The translations under genes and the position numbers were made by a program. Shown piece by piece: positions 7,946-15,733 of a DNA stretch of 51,867 nt. The DNA is from Caldatribacterium sp964426875. GTDB taxonomy: Bacteria > Atribacterota > Atribacteria > Atribacterales > Caldatribacteriaceae. How positions within the stretch are numbered: position 1 is the first letter of the stretch; each line of letters begins with the position of its first letter. Location: assembly GCA_964426875.1 (NCBI GenBank), contig CAYRSB010000014.1, forward strand, positions 1 through 51,867, in the 5' to 3' direction. A model generated the notes under the pieces. The model worked only from the letters and a program-made list of their open reading frames with translations, was not told the origin of the DNA and searched no databases.

Positions 7946-8073
7946 GTTGACAACCCCATCCTCAACTCGCCCTTTGAGGAACCCCCCACTACTGGGTCTA
8001 TGAAGGAGGCTAACCGGTCCTAAAGGAGGGCTGCCGGCCAGCGGGCTATTGCCTCAAGGCCTGCACCCCTCCA
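7946..8073 (+). pseudogene. N-terminal scrap of a second restriction/helicase-type gene
   Basis: In two adjacent frames this stretch reads VDNPILNSPFEEP, then HYWVYEGG, a TAA, and PVLKEGCRPAGYCLKA. This combination resembles the conserved N-terminus of large type III restriction/helicase proteins (motifs of the kind IINSPFEEP...HW and GRRPAGY). One C is missing from the C-run at about 7980-7987 relative to the expected frame, and there is an in-frame stop. Everything after about 8073 is unrelated. On the minus strand 8064-8140 can be read with one frameshift as CEEIV...KELEEQIKSMVKKRLEG, possibly another scrap. Confidence 0.55.
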
Positions 8074-8208
8074 GCCGCTTTTTGACCATGGACTTGATCT
8101 GCTCCTCCAGTTCCTTACAATCTCTTCACAGATTTTGTTCTGCGCGGTGACCTTTCCTTCTTTTTCCAGAACGCCACTGGGAATCGCGGGGAATAATTGG
8201 GATATTTT

Positions 8209-9579
8209 ATGGCTATAAGAAGCATGATTGGCGAAAAAGTCCTGTCAAAAAGAGTTTGGCAAGTGGCCTTTGGGATTTTACTCTTTCTCGCGTTTCCTGC
8301 TTTTGCAGCGCAACCCATCTTTTGGGTCCCCCTCAGGGACATTCCCGATGTGGGAGCGGTGGAATGGGGGCTGGCGAGCTTTGCCAGAAGAGCCCTTCAA
8401 GAAGCCCAAAAGCAAAATGCCCAGGCAGTAATCTTTGAAATCGATACCTTTGGTGGGCGGGTGGATGCCATGCTCTTCATAAAGGACCTCGTCTTTCGTA
8501 CACCTGTAAAGACTGTGGCCTTTGTGAATCCCAGGGCCTGGTCAGCAGGGGTTTTTCTGGCTCTCTCCTGTGAAAAGATTTTTATGTCTCCTGATGGGAG
8601 CATGGGAGCGAGTGAGCCACGAAGCTCTCAGGAAGACGTGGACAAGCCTGATCCCAAGACGGTGTCGGCTCTTCGGGCCCAGATTGAAGCTCTGGCACAG
8701 GCTCGCGGAAGGAACCCACTCCTTTTTGCCGCCATGGTGGACCGGGAAGCGGTTATCGAGGGAGTGAAGGACAAAGGAGCGTTACTGACCCTTCCGGCAC
8801 GGAAAGCCCTTGAGCTCGGCGCCATCGATGGAATTGCTCAAAACAGGGAAGAAGTTCTTGCCCAGCTTGGCCTTGAGGGTCCAGTTGTGGACCTTTCCCC
8901 CTCCTGGTCGGAAACCCTGGCAAGAATTGTGACCCATCCTGCGGTAGTACCTCTTCTCATTTTCCTGGCCTTTGGAGGCATTTTCCTTGAAATCATGACT
9001 CCCGGTTTTGGGGTTCCCGGAATACTGGGTCTTGCGTCGCTTTTTCTCTTTTTCGGCGGGCGATATCTTGCGGGATTGTCCGGTTGGGAGCCCTTGCTCC
9101 TTTTTCTTGCCGGCATCGTTCTCCTGAGTCTGGAACTTTTGGTCACCCCGGGATTTGGGGTAGCAGGAGTGACCGGGATTGGGGCCTTGGTTTTTTCTCT
9201 CTACCTTACTTTCAGGACCACGCGAATTTTCTTTACCGTGGCGCTTTCCGAAACTCTCCTTTATCTGGCTGTTTTAGGGGTGATTTTCCTGGGTCTCCTT
9301 TTTTTCCTTCCTCAGAATCCTATCTGGAGGAAGATAGGGCTTTGGGAACGAAGCCCTGTTCGGGAAGGGGAGAAAGTCTCTTCTCCTTACGAACACCTCT
9401 TGGGGAAAGAGGGGGTTACGAAGACCATCCTTCGTCCGGCCGGTGTTGTTGAGATTGAAGGAAGACCATACGATGTGGTCAGTCGGGGAGAATTCATCGA
9501 GAAGGGAACAAAGGTAGTGGTGGACGTGGTGCAGGGTAGTACCATCATTGTGCGACAAAGGAAGGAGGGCGAGCTATGA
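8209..9579 (+). CDS. nfeD: NfeD/ClpP-class membrane serine protease
   Basis: A long NfeD protein. An N-terminal signal segment (GILLFLAFPAFAA) leads into an extracytoplasmic ClpP/SppA-like protease domain: the IDTFGGRVDAM turn and the nucleophile motif NPRAWSAGVFLALS, with a candidate catalytic Lys in DPKTVSALRAQIEAL. Next come about four to five membrane helices (VVPLLIFLAFGGIFLEIMTP onward) and a C-terminal soluble OB-fold NfeD domain (LLGKEGVTKTILRPAG to the end). Length is normal. The start is uncertain: TTG 8197, ATG 8209 and ATG 8224 are all in frame with weak ribosome sites. The gene overlaps floA by ATGA; NfeD and flotillin-type proteins are classic partners in membrane microdomains and envelope stress handling. 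Confidence 0.9.
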   Translation: MAIRSMIGEKVLSKRVWQVAFGILLFLAFPAFAAQPIFWVPLRDIPDVGAVEWGLASFARRALQEAQKQNAQAVIFEIDTFGGRVDAMLFIKDLVFRTPVKTVAFVNPRAWSAGVFLALSCEKIFMSPDGSMGASEPRSSQEDVDKPDPKTVSALRAQIEALAQARGRNPLLFAAMVDREAVIEGVKDKGALLTLPARKALELGAIDGIAQNREEVLAQLGLEGPVVDLSPSWSETLARIVTHPAVVPLLIFLAFGGIFLEIMTPGFGVPGILGLASLFLFFGGRYLAGLSGWEPLLLFLAGIVLLSLELLVTPGFGVAGVTGIGALVFSLYLTFRTTRIFFTVALSETLLYLAVLGVIFLGLLFFLPQNPIWRKIGLWERSPVREGEKVSSPYEHLLGKEGVTKTILRPAGVVEIEGRPYDVVSRGEFIEKGTKVVVDVVQGSTIIVRQRKEGEL

Positions 9580-10550
9580 ATATAAGTGGATACATCATTT
9601 CTGCGGTGATCATTCTTGTGGTGGTCATCGTATTCTTTTCCCTGGTGCCTCTGGGGCTTTGGATTTCGGCTCTGGCAGCGGGGGTGCGGGTGAGCATCAT
9701 CACCCTCATCGGGATGCGATTGCGCCGAGTTCCTCCAGCAAGCATCATTCTCCCCCTCATTAAGGCTACCAAGGCTGGTTTGGACTTAAGCGTGGGGTCC
9801 CTTGAGGCCCACTATCTTGCAGGGGGTAATGTTGACCGGGTGGTCATCTCTCTTATCGCGGCCGAGCGGGCGGGTATTCCTCTCTCTTTCCAGAAGACCT
9901 GCGCCATCGACCTTGCCGGACGCAATGTCCTCGAGGCAGTACAGATGAGTGTTCTGCCCAAGGTAATCGAAACACCGACGGTGGCGGCAGTGGCCAAAGA
10001 CGGTATTGAACTCAAGGTCAAGGCTCGAGTAACAGTACGAACCAATATCGATCGTTTAATCGGCGGAGCAACTGAAGCAACTATTATTGCCCGGGTGGGT
10101 GAGGGAATCGTTACTACCATTGGTTCTTCGCATTCCCACAAAGAGGTTCTTGAAAATCCCGACACCATCTCAAAGACAGTTCTTGATAAGGGGTTGGATG
10201 CTGGTACAGCCTTTGAGATTCTCTCTATCGACATTGCGGACATCGATGTGGGAGAAAACATTGGCGCAAGGCTCCAAACCGATCAGGCCGAGGCGGACAA
10301 GAGAGTGGCACAGGCGAAAGCTGAGGAACGAAGGGCCCTGGCCATTGCTCGAGAGCAGGAGATGAAGGCCTATACCCAAGAGATGCGGGCCAAGGTCGTA
10401 GAAGCAGAAGCAGAGATCCCTCGGGCTTTAGCGCATGCTTTGCAGGAGGGGAAGATGGGGTTTCTTGACTACTACTCCCTTCAGAACCTTCAGGCGGACA
10501 CCCGTATGAGGGAGAGACTGGGGAAGGAGGAAGAAAAGGGTGCCGAGTGA
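9576..10550 (+). CDS. floA: Flotillin-like protein FloA
   Basis: 324 residues. One N-terminal hairpin or membrane anchor (IISAVIILVVVIVFFSLVPL) precedes a SPFH/PHB domain (RVPPASIILPLIKATKAGLD through the TVRTNIDRLIGGATEATI region) and a charged helical C-terminus rich in Glu/Ala/Arg (QAEADKRVAQAKAEERRALA), as in Bacillus FloA/YqfA. FloA organises functional membrane microdomains. The gene is translationally coupled to the upstream NfeD gene and followed by a short hairpin with a T-run at 10597-10619, so the two genes form a simple two-gene operon. Confidence 0.95.
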   Translation: MNISGYIISAVIILVVVIVFFSLVPLGLWISALAAGVRVSIITLIGMRLRRVPPASIILPLIKATKAGLDLSVGSLEAHYLAGGNVDRVVISLIAAERAGIPLSFQKTCAIDLAGRNVLEAVQMSVLPKVIETPTVAAVAKDGIELKVKARVTVRTNIDRLIGGATEATIIARVGEGIVTTIGSSHSHKEVLENPDTISKTVLDKGLDAGTAFEILSIDIADIDVGENIGARLQTDQAEADKRVAQAKAEERRALAIAREQEMKAYTQEMRAKVVEAEAEIPRALAHALQEGKMGFLDYYSLQNLQADTRMRERLGKEEEKGAE

Positions 10551-10596
10551 TACAAAGAGGACCGGAGAGAAGATTCTTCCTTTCCCAAAGAGATTC

Positions 10597-10619
10597 AAAG
10601 AGGAGCTTACTCTCTTTTT
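10597..10619 (+). terminator. Terminator after floA
   Basis: AAAGAG-G-AG / CT-CTCTTT forms an eight-pair stem with one bulged G and a CTTA loop, running directly into five Ts. It lies 46 bp after the floA stop codon. Confidence 0.6.
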
Positions 10620-10905
10620 CCTCTTCCACGAGGTTTTCTCTGAACCAGCGTGCCGGAGGATGCATCCCCTCTTTCGTTTATCCTTGCGGAAGGTGCTTCG
10701 AGGTAAATAGAGGAATAGTCTGGAGCATGGAATACCGAGGCGACGGCCCGGTTTGCTGTGGTTGGCCTGTTCCCCCTTTGGTATCAAACCAACGGGTCTA
10801 CCTGGTTGCAGAGCCATTTTTGGGTCGGTTCGCTACGTTGTGCACTAGAGCTTCAGCGCATTATTAGGCAATCGGGTTGGTGGGTGCGAATTGCTCGATG
10901 AATAT
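10620..10905. other. Unassigned stretch before the flavodoxin gene
   Basis: About 290 bp in which I find no gene. A 106-codon open frame crosses it (10547-10867), but its Cys/Arg/Pro-rich composition is not protein-like and it begins inside the floA tail. Short self-complementary parts occur (TTGGTATCAAACCAA at about 10778-10792). A weak TTGTGC (10838-10843) with TTATTA (10861-10866) at 17 bp could be the flavodoxin promoter. Confidence 0.35.
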
Positions 10906-10925
10906 TTGAGAGGAGGCCATGCCAC

Positions 10926-11450
10926 ATGCCAATCTCAATCCTTGTGGGATATGCGACAAACTATGGTTCCACCCAGGAAGTTGCCGAGAACATCGCGGTG
11001 ACGCTCCGCGAGTATGGGTTTACGGTGGATATTCGATCCCTGCGGGAGGTGCGCACGCTTACAGAATACCATGCAGTGGTCGTGGGTGCACCGCTTTTCA
11101 TGTTTCGTTGGCACAAGGACGCAATACGTTTTCTGGTGCGACATCGCGAGGTCCTTGTCGAAAAGCCAGTGGCAGTTTTTGCCCTCGGGCCAGTTCGTGA
11201 TCCCCACGACGAAAAGGAGTGGCAGGATGCACGAGCTCAGCTTCAAAGAGCTCTGAGCAGATTCCCCTGGCTTTCGCCAGTCGTTTGTGAAGTCTTTGGT
11301 GGAAGGTTCAACCCAACGAGTTTGCGCTTTCCCATCAAGATGTTCGCCGGGAAAATGTCGGCCGGCGATCTGCGAGACTGGAGCGCAATCCGCCCTTGGA
11401 CGGAGAGCCTCGCTGAGGGATTGAGAAGCCGTTTCGCCCTGGCAGGGTAA
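10926..11450 (+). CDS. Flavodoxin-domain protein (HemG-like)
   Basis: 174 residues with a flavodoxin fold. The N-terminal FMN phosphate loop reads GYATNYGSTQEVAENIA (residues 8-24), followed by VVVGAPLFMFRWHKDAIRFL, the flavin-ring loop region of HemG/protoporphyrinogen-oxidase-type flavodoxins, and FALGPVRDP. The family carries electrons in haem synthesis or other redox chains; the partner is unknown here. ATG 10926 is preferred because it opens the correct frame 8-9 bp after GAGAGGAGG (10909-10917); the ATG at 10919 is in another frame. It lies upstream of the ferredoxin-dependent IorAB operon but is separated by about 190 bp and a promoter. Confidence 0.8.
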   Translation: MPISILVGYATNYGSTQEVAENIAVTLREYGFTVDIRSLREVRTLTEYHAVVVGAPLFMFRWHKDAIRFLVRHREVLVEKPVAVFALGPVRDPHDEKEWQDARAQLQRALSRFPWLSPVVCEVFGGRFNPTSLRFPIKMFAGKMSAGDLRDWSAIRPWTESLAEGLRSRFALAG

Positions 11451-11477
11451 TAGCTGAGCGTGTTCCACCTTGGAATC

Positions 11478-11609
11478 AAGGTCATGCTTGGGGTATCTCT
11501 ACCTTTACGACGATGTGGTACTCATTCCTTTTGGGGTTCAAAGCTTGCGAGCGGCGTAAGTCCTTGGGAACTTCCTCAAAGGAGGGGTAAGGTCAGGCTT
11601 TGGGGTATG
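11478..11609 (+). repeat. Imperfect direct repeat and stem-forming segment
   Basis: AAGGTCATGCTTGGGGTAT (from about 11479) and AAGGTCAGGCTTTGGGGTAT (from about 11590) form an imperfect 20-bp direct repeat in the otherwise gene-free 11451-11643 interval. The same interval can form CCTTG-GAAT-CAAGG near 11470 and a longer stem of AAGGAGGGGT with ACCCCTTTCCTT (about 11577-11625). No promoter is obvious in front. It may be the 3' end of the flavodoxin transcript or an unknown RNA element. Confidence 0.35.
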
Positions 11610-11643
11610 CACCCCTTTCCTTGGTGTATTTCCCCCCCATGAT

Positions 11644-11673
11644 TTGACTTTCTCCCTTTCTTCCCCTTACAAT
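11644..11673 (+). promoter_or_regulatory. Promoter of iorAB
   Basis: TTGACT (11644-11649) and TACAAT (11668-11673) are 18 bp apart. The predicted start is about 20 bp before the iorA start region, giving a very short leader with the ribosome site AGAGAGGG. Confidence 0.7.
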
Positions 11674-11696
11674 CCTAAAAAAAATACGCAGAGAGG

Positions 11697-13433
11697 GTGA
11701 TGGCTCTGAAACAAGTCATGCTTGGCAATGAAGCCTTTGCCCGGGGAGCGTATGAGAGTGGTGTACGGGTGGCTGCTGGATACCCAGGGACCCCAAGCAC
11801 TGAAATTCTCGAATACCTGAGCCGATACCGCGAGGTTCACTCCCGCTGGTGTCCTAACGAAAAAGTGGCTTTCGAGGTGGCTGCAGGGGCAGCCGCCGGC
11901 GGTAAAAGAGCCCTGGCTACCATGAAACATGTGGGGCTCAACGTGGCAAGCGATGCCCTGATGACTCTGAGCTATACGGGGGTTAATGCTGGATTAGTGG
12001 TTGTTGTAGCCGATGACCCGGGTATGCATTCCTCGCAGAACGAACAAGATACAAGGAATTACGCCCTGTTTGCGAAGGTGCCCTGTCTTGAGCCAGCCAA
12101 TCCTGAGGAGGCCCGTGCTTTTTTGAAGGTGGCTTTTGAAATTTCGGAGGCCTTTGACACACCAGTGATTGTCCGTTCTACCACCCGAGTGTCCCACAGT
12201 CGAGGATTGGTGGAACTCGAGGAACGGAAAGAAGTACCGCTCCGAGAGTATGTAAAGAACGCCAAGAAGTTCGTCATGATCCCCGCCTTTGCCCGAGAAC
12301 GCCGGAGGGTCCTTGAAGAACGTTTACCAAAAATTGCCGAATGGGTTGAGGAAACTCCTCTCAATCGCGTCGAACTCAGGGATACAAAGATTGGAGTTAT
12401 CACCGGAGGAGTACTCTATGAGTATCTCCGAGATGTTGCTCCCTCCCTTTCGGTGCTGAAGCTTGGGGTGAGCTACCCCCTTCCACGAAGGAAAATACTG
12501 GAGTTTGCTTCCCAAGTGGAGGAACTCCTTGTTCTTGAGGAACTCGATCCAATCTGGGAACGAGAGATCAGGGCGATGGGAGTCGCGGTTCGGGGGCGGG
12601 AGGTCTTTCCGGGAATAGGAGAGATTACTCCCGATGTGCTCTTTGGGTGTCTCTTCTCGGAGGGAAAGCGAGGATTCGTGGATTTGAGTGAGCACCTTGT
12701 TCCCCGTCCCCCTCTCCTTTGTGCAGGGTGTCCCCATCGAGGAGTCTTTAAGGTCCTCAGGGATTTGAAGGCTGTTGTCTGCGGGGATATCGGCTGTTAT
12801 ACCCTTTCAACCCTACCTCCTCTCTCAGCCATGGATACTTGTCTCTGTATGGGGGCTTCAATTTCTATGGCTGAAGGAATAAAACTTGCCCATCCGGAAA
12901 TTCCGGTGGTGGCCGTTTTGGGTGATTCCACCTTTGTGCACGCCGGTATTCCTCCTTTGATCGATGTGGTGTATAACCAGACCCCCATCGTAGTCATCGT
13001 CCTTGATAATGGCACTACGGCTATGACCGGTGGTCAAGACCATCCTGGTACCGGCAAGACCCTCATGGGGGAAGAGACGGTCCGTCTTGATTTTTTGGGC
13101 CTTGCCCGGGCCTTGGGGGTCCCCTGGGTAGAAGCACTTGATGCCTATGATCCTAAAAGGATTCAGGAGTCCCTGAAAAAGGCCTTCTCCTTCTCGGGTC
13201 CAGTCTTTTTTGTCATTCAAGGATTGTGTCAGTTGAAAAGACCAAAAAAGAGAGGGGTAGTCTTCAGAGTACAGGAAGAGGTCTGTCGAGGATGCAACGC
13301 GTGTTTGAGTGCTGGATGCCCGGCGTTGGAGAGAAACGAGAAAATGGTAGTCATAATTCCTGCACGGTGCAATGTCTGTGGACTGTGTGCTGAGCTCTGT
13401 CCTTTTGGTGCCGTTGAGGAGGTAGAGGTATGA
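11697..13433 (+). CDS. iorA: Indolepyruvate:ferredoxin oxidoreductase, alpha subunit
   Basis: 578 residues, full length. It oxidatively decarboxylates arylpyruvates from aromatic amino-acid transamination to aryl-acetyl-CoA, reducing ferredoxin. The N-terminal pyrimidine domain begins GNEAFARGAYESGVRVAAGY and includes GTPSTEIL. The TPP-binding half has CAGCPHRGVFKVL, GDIGCYTL and MGASISMAEG, then GDSTFVHAG and VLDNGTTAMTGGQ. A C-terminal ferredoxin domain carries two clusters (CRGCNACLSAGCP and CNVCGLCAELCP). GTG 11697 or ATG 11700 could be the start; a later ATG at 11718 would also leave the core intact. It overlaps iorB by ATGA. The enzyme is typical of peptide-fermenting anaerobes. Confidence 0.95.
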   Translation: MMALKQVMLGNEAFARGAYESGVRVAAGYPGTPSTEILEYLSRYREVHSRWCPNEKVAFEVAAGAAAGGKRALATMKHVGLNVASDALMTLSYTGVNAGLVVVVADDPGMHSSQNEQDTRNYALFAKVPCLEPANPEEARAFLKVAFEISEAFDTPVIVRSTTRVSHSRGLVELEERKEVPLREYVKNAKKFVMIPAFARERRRVLEERLPKIAEWVEETPLNRVELRDTKIGVITGGVLYEYLRDVAPSLSVLKLGVSYPLPRRKILEFASQVEELLVLEELDPIWEREIRAMGVAVRGREVFPGIGEITPDVLFGCLFSEGKRGFVDLSEHLVPRPPLLCAGCPHRGVFKVLRDLKAVVCGDIGCYTLSTLPPLSAMDTCLCMGASISMAEGIKLAHPEIPVVAVLGDSTFVHAGIPPLIDVVYNQTPIVVIVLDNGTTAMTGGQDHPGTGKTLMGEETVRLDFLGLARALGVPWVEALDAYDPKRIQESLKKAFSFSGPVFFVIQGLCQLKRPKKRGVVFRVQEEVCRGCNACLSAGCPALERNEKMVVIIPARCNVCGLCAELCPFGAVEEVEV

Positions 13434-13996
13434 GGGGGGGTGTCGTTCTTTGTGGTGTTGGAGGGATGGGGATTTTAAAATCCAGCGAGATCATCGCCTC
13501 TGTGGTGGTGAGAAGAGGCTTCGACGTGCGCCAGTCTGAGGTCCACGGCATGGCGCAACGCGGGGGGAGCGTAGTGACTCACTTGCGATATGGTGAGGAG
13601 GTCCACTCTCCGCTCCTTCTTCGGGGTGAAGCAGAGCACATGATTGCCTTTGAGGAACTCGAGGCTTTACGCTATGCTCCCTATCTGAGAAGGGGAGCTT
13701 TGATCATCCTTAATACCTTCAGGATGTGTCCTCCAGGAGTCGATCCTTCCCAATACCCGGAGAATGTTCCCAAAATTCTTGAGGGGGCAGGATTTGAAGT
13801 CATTCCGGTTTCTGCCACTGATATTGCCATTGCTCTTGGGGATGTGCGGGTGACGAATTCCGTGCTTCTTGGAGCTTTCAGTCGGTTTTTCTTCATCGAG
13901 GAGACAGGAGTTTGGGAGGAGGCACTTAAGGAAGCCTTTCAGGATAAAGCTCTTGATCTCAATCTTTCGGCTTTCTACGAGGGGAGAAAATGGTAA
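13430..13996 (+). CDS. iorB: Indolepyruvate:ferredoxin oxidoreductase, beta subunit
   Basis: 188 residues, the gamma-type POR domain. VVLCGVGGMGILKSSEIIAS at the N-terminus and VRQSEVHGMAQRGGSVVTHL (about residues 35-54) are diagnostic of IorB. The protein pairs with IorA to complete the oxidoreductase. Overlap with iorA implies coupled translation. It is followed 23 bp later by the MFS carrier gene behind a GGGGGGTGAG ribosome site, so the carrier is probably in the same transcript. Confidence 0.95.
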   Translation: MRGGVVLCGVGGMGILKSSEIIASVVVRRGFDVRQSEVHGMAQRGGSVVTHLRYGEEVHSPLLLRGEAEHMIAFEELEALRYAPYLRRGALIILNTFRMCPPGVDPSQYPENVPKILEGAGFEVIPVSATDIAIALGDVRVTNSVLLGAFSRFFFIEETGVWEEALKEAFQDKALDLNLSAFYEGRKW

Positions 13997-14019
13997 TTCC
14001 AGGGGGGTGAGACGAGGTC

Positions 14020-15240
14020 ATGGAACCTGAGAAAAGGGCCTGGATGGTGGTTTTTGCCGGTTTTTGTGTCAACCTTACCCTGGGGTTTCTCTATGCTTGG
14101 GGAGTGATTTCGCAGGCCTTGGTGAATTGCTTGGGGTGGAGTGCCACAAGCAGTCAAGTGCCCTACATGATTGCTTCTTTACTCTTTGCCCTTTCAATGA
14201 TTCCCGCTGGGAGGTTTCAGGACAAGGAAGGTCCTCGTCCCGCCCTTTGGCTTTCGGCTGCCCTTGCGGGTTTTGGGTTTTTGTGTGCTTCTTTTTTGAT
14301 GAATGTTGTAGGCTTGGTTATCTTCTTTGGGGTGTTTTTTGGTCTTGCCATGGGGTTTGGGTATGCTTCCCCTACCCCGGCGGCGGTGAAATGGTTTCAT
14401 CCCCAGCACCGGGGGTTCATCTCCGGTCTTGTAGTGAGTGGATATGGCATTGCTCCGGTGTACATTGCCCCTCTTTCTCACTTTTTCATCGACCGCTATG
14501 GAGTGGCATCAACTTTTCGCGTCTTCGGCATTCTCTTTGCGGGAGCGATCTTGGGACTTTCCTTTCTCATTGCTAACCCTCCCTCTTCCTGGAAACCCCT
14601 CGTCCTCTCCTTTGGAGCAAAAAAACAAAGGGTCACCACCAAGGACTTTACCCCTCAAGAGATGCTCCATACAAAGGCCTTCCGTCTTCTCTGGATACTC
14701 TTTTTCTTGGGGACCTTTTCGGGACTTCTCATCATCGGACAAATGTCTAAGATTGCCGAAGAGATTGCCGGCCTCGAACAGGGATTTCTCTCTGTAGTCG
14801 TCTACGCTCTGGCTAATTTTCTTGGTCGCACGAGCTGGGGGTCACTCTCAGATCGTTTGGGGCGATGGAGAACTTTGGGTTTTGTCTTTCTTCTACAGGC
14901 TTTGTCGTTCTTTGCCTTCGAGAAGTTTACTCATCCGGGATTACTTCTTATGGGAAAGAGTATTATTGGCTTTACCTTTGGCGGGATGCTGGCCATTTTC
15001 CCTGCGGTTTGTGCCGACTATTTTGGCTTAAAAAACCTGGGAGCCAATTACGGCATTCTCTTTACGGCTTGGGGAGTAGGTGGGACCATAGGTCCTCTTC
15101 TTGGGGGACTTAGTCGGGATCTCACTGGGAGCCATACGTTGAGCTTTTTCATCTCGGGATGTGCCAGTATTCTGGGGCTTATTTTGAGCCTTTTCTTGGA
15201 GAGGAAGGAGGGGAGAAGGGATGGTACAAAAGCTGCTTGA
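14020..15240 (+). CDS. MFS carrier of the oxalate/formate antiporter (OFA) type
   Basis: 406 residues with twelve predicted membrane helices. The opening FCVNLTLGFLYAWGVISQAL, then GRFQDKEGPRPA (the helix 2-3 loop signature of MFS), PTPAAVKWFHPQHRGFISGL and GRTSWGSLSDRLGRWRTLGF, match OFA-family proteins, which exchange small carboxylates such as oxalate, formate or aryl acids. Placement right after iorAB suggests export of the aryl acids made from arylacetyl-CoA, but this is inference from position. The gene overlaps the following DUF2284 gene by 20 bp. Confidence 0.85.
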   Translation: MEPEKRAWMVVFAGFCVNLTLGFLYAWGVISQALVNCLGWSATSSQVPYMIASLLFALSMIPAGRFQDKEGPRPALWLSAALAGFGFLCASFLMNVVGLVIFFGVFFGLAMGFGYASPTPAAVKWFHPQHRGFISGLVVSGYGIAPVYIAPLSHFFIDRYGVASTFRVFGILFAGAILGLSFLIANPPSSWKPLVLSFGAKKQRVTTKDFTPQEMLHTKAFRLLWILFFLGTFSGLLIIGQMSKIAEEIAGLEQGFLSVVVYALANFLGRTSWGSLSDRLGRWRTLGFVFLLQALSFFAFEKFTHPGLLLMGKSIIGFTFGGMLAIFPAVCADYFGLKNLGANYGILFTAWGVGGTIGPLLGGLSRDLTGSHTLSFFISGCASILGLILSLFLERKEGRRDGTKAA

Positions 15241-15733
15241 GGAATTCCTTCGGGAGTTTCTTGCCGGGAAAGTTAGGGAGTTTGCCCTCTGTGATCCCAA
15301 AGAGGTGGTCACCGGGGAGTGGGTTCGTCTGAAGTGTCAGTATGGATGTGATGGGTATGGCATGTGCCTTACCTGTCCCCCCTATTCTCCTGAGCCGTCG
15401 CGCACAAGAGTAATGCTCGATGGATATCGTCGTGCCGTGCTTTTGTGGCAGCCTGAGACCTGGCAGAATCTGCGCCGGATTTGTGCCAACCTTGAACGAG
15501 CTCTTTTTCTTGAGGGATACTACAAAGCCCTTGCCATGCCCTCTGGACCTTGTGAACTCTGTGAGCCATGTCCCCGGGAATATCCTTGCCGGCATCCAGA
15601 GGTAGCCCGTCCCTCTATGGAGGCTTGTGGCATTGATGTCTATGCCACCGTTCGCAAAATGGGTTTTCCCATCGAGGTTGTTCGCTCTCTGGAGTGCAAG
15701 GCGAACTACTACGGGCTCGTGTTGGTGGAGTGA
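15221..15733 (+). CDS. DUF2284 predicted metal-binding protein
   Basis: 170 residues, rich in paired cysteines. CQYGCDGYGMCLTCPPYSPEP (around residues 39-59; the signature is CxxGC...CxxCPPY) and CELCEPCP...EYPCRHPEVARPSMEACGID are the hallmarks of DUF2284. These proteins are predicted to bind metal or an Fe-S centre; the role is unknown. The start at ATG 15221 has GGAGGGGAGAAGGG just upstream and is embedded in the carrier gene, so the two are translationally coupled. This is the last intact gene of the iorAB operon; the following acyltransferase is decayed. Confidence 0.85.
   Translation: MVQKLLEEFLREFLAGKVREFALCDPKEVVTGEWVRLKCQYGCDGYGMCLTCPPYSPEPSRTRVMLDGYRRAVLLWQPETWQNLRRICANLERALFLEGYYKALAMPSGPCELCEPCPREYPCRHPEVARPSMEACGIDVYATVRKMGFPIEVVRSLECKANYYGLVLVE

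Noticed and set aside
10547..10867. 106-codon frame after floA
   Set aside because: Starts inside floA, contains the terminator, and has Cys/Arg/Pro-rich random composition.
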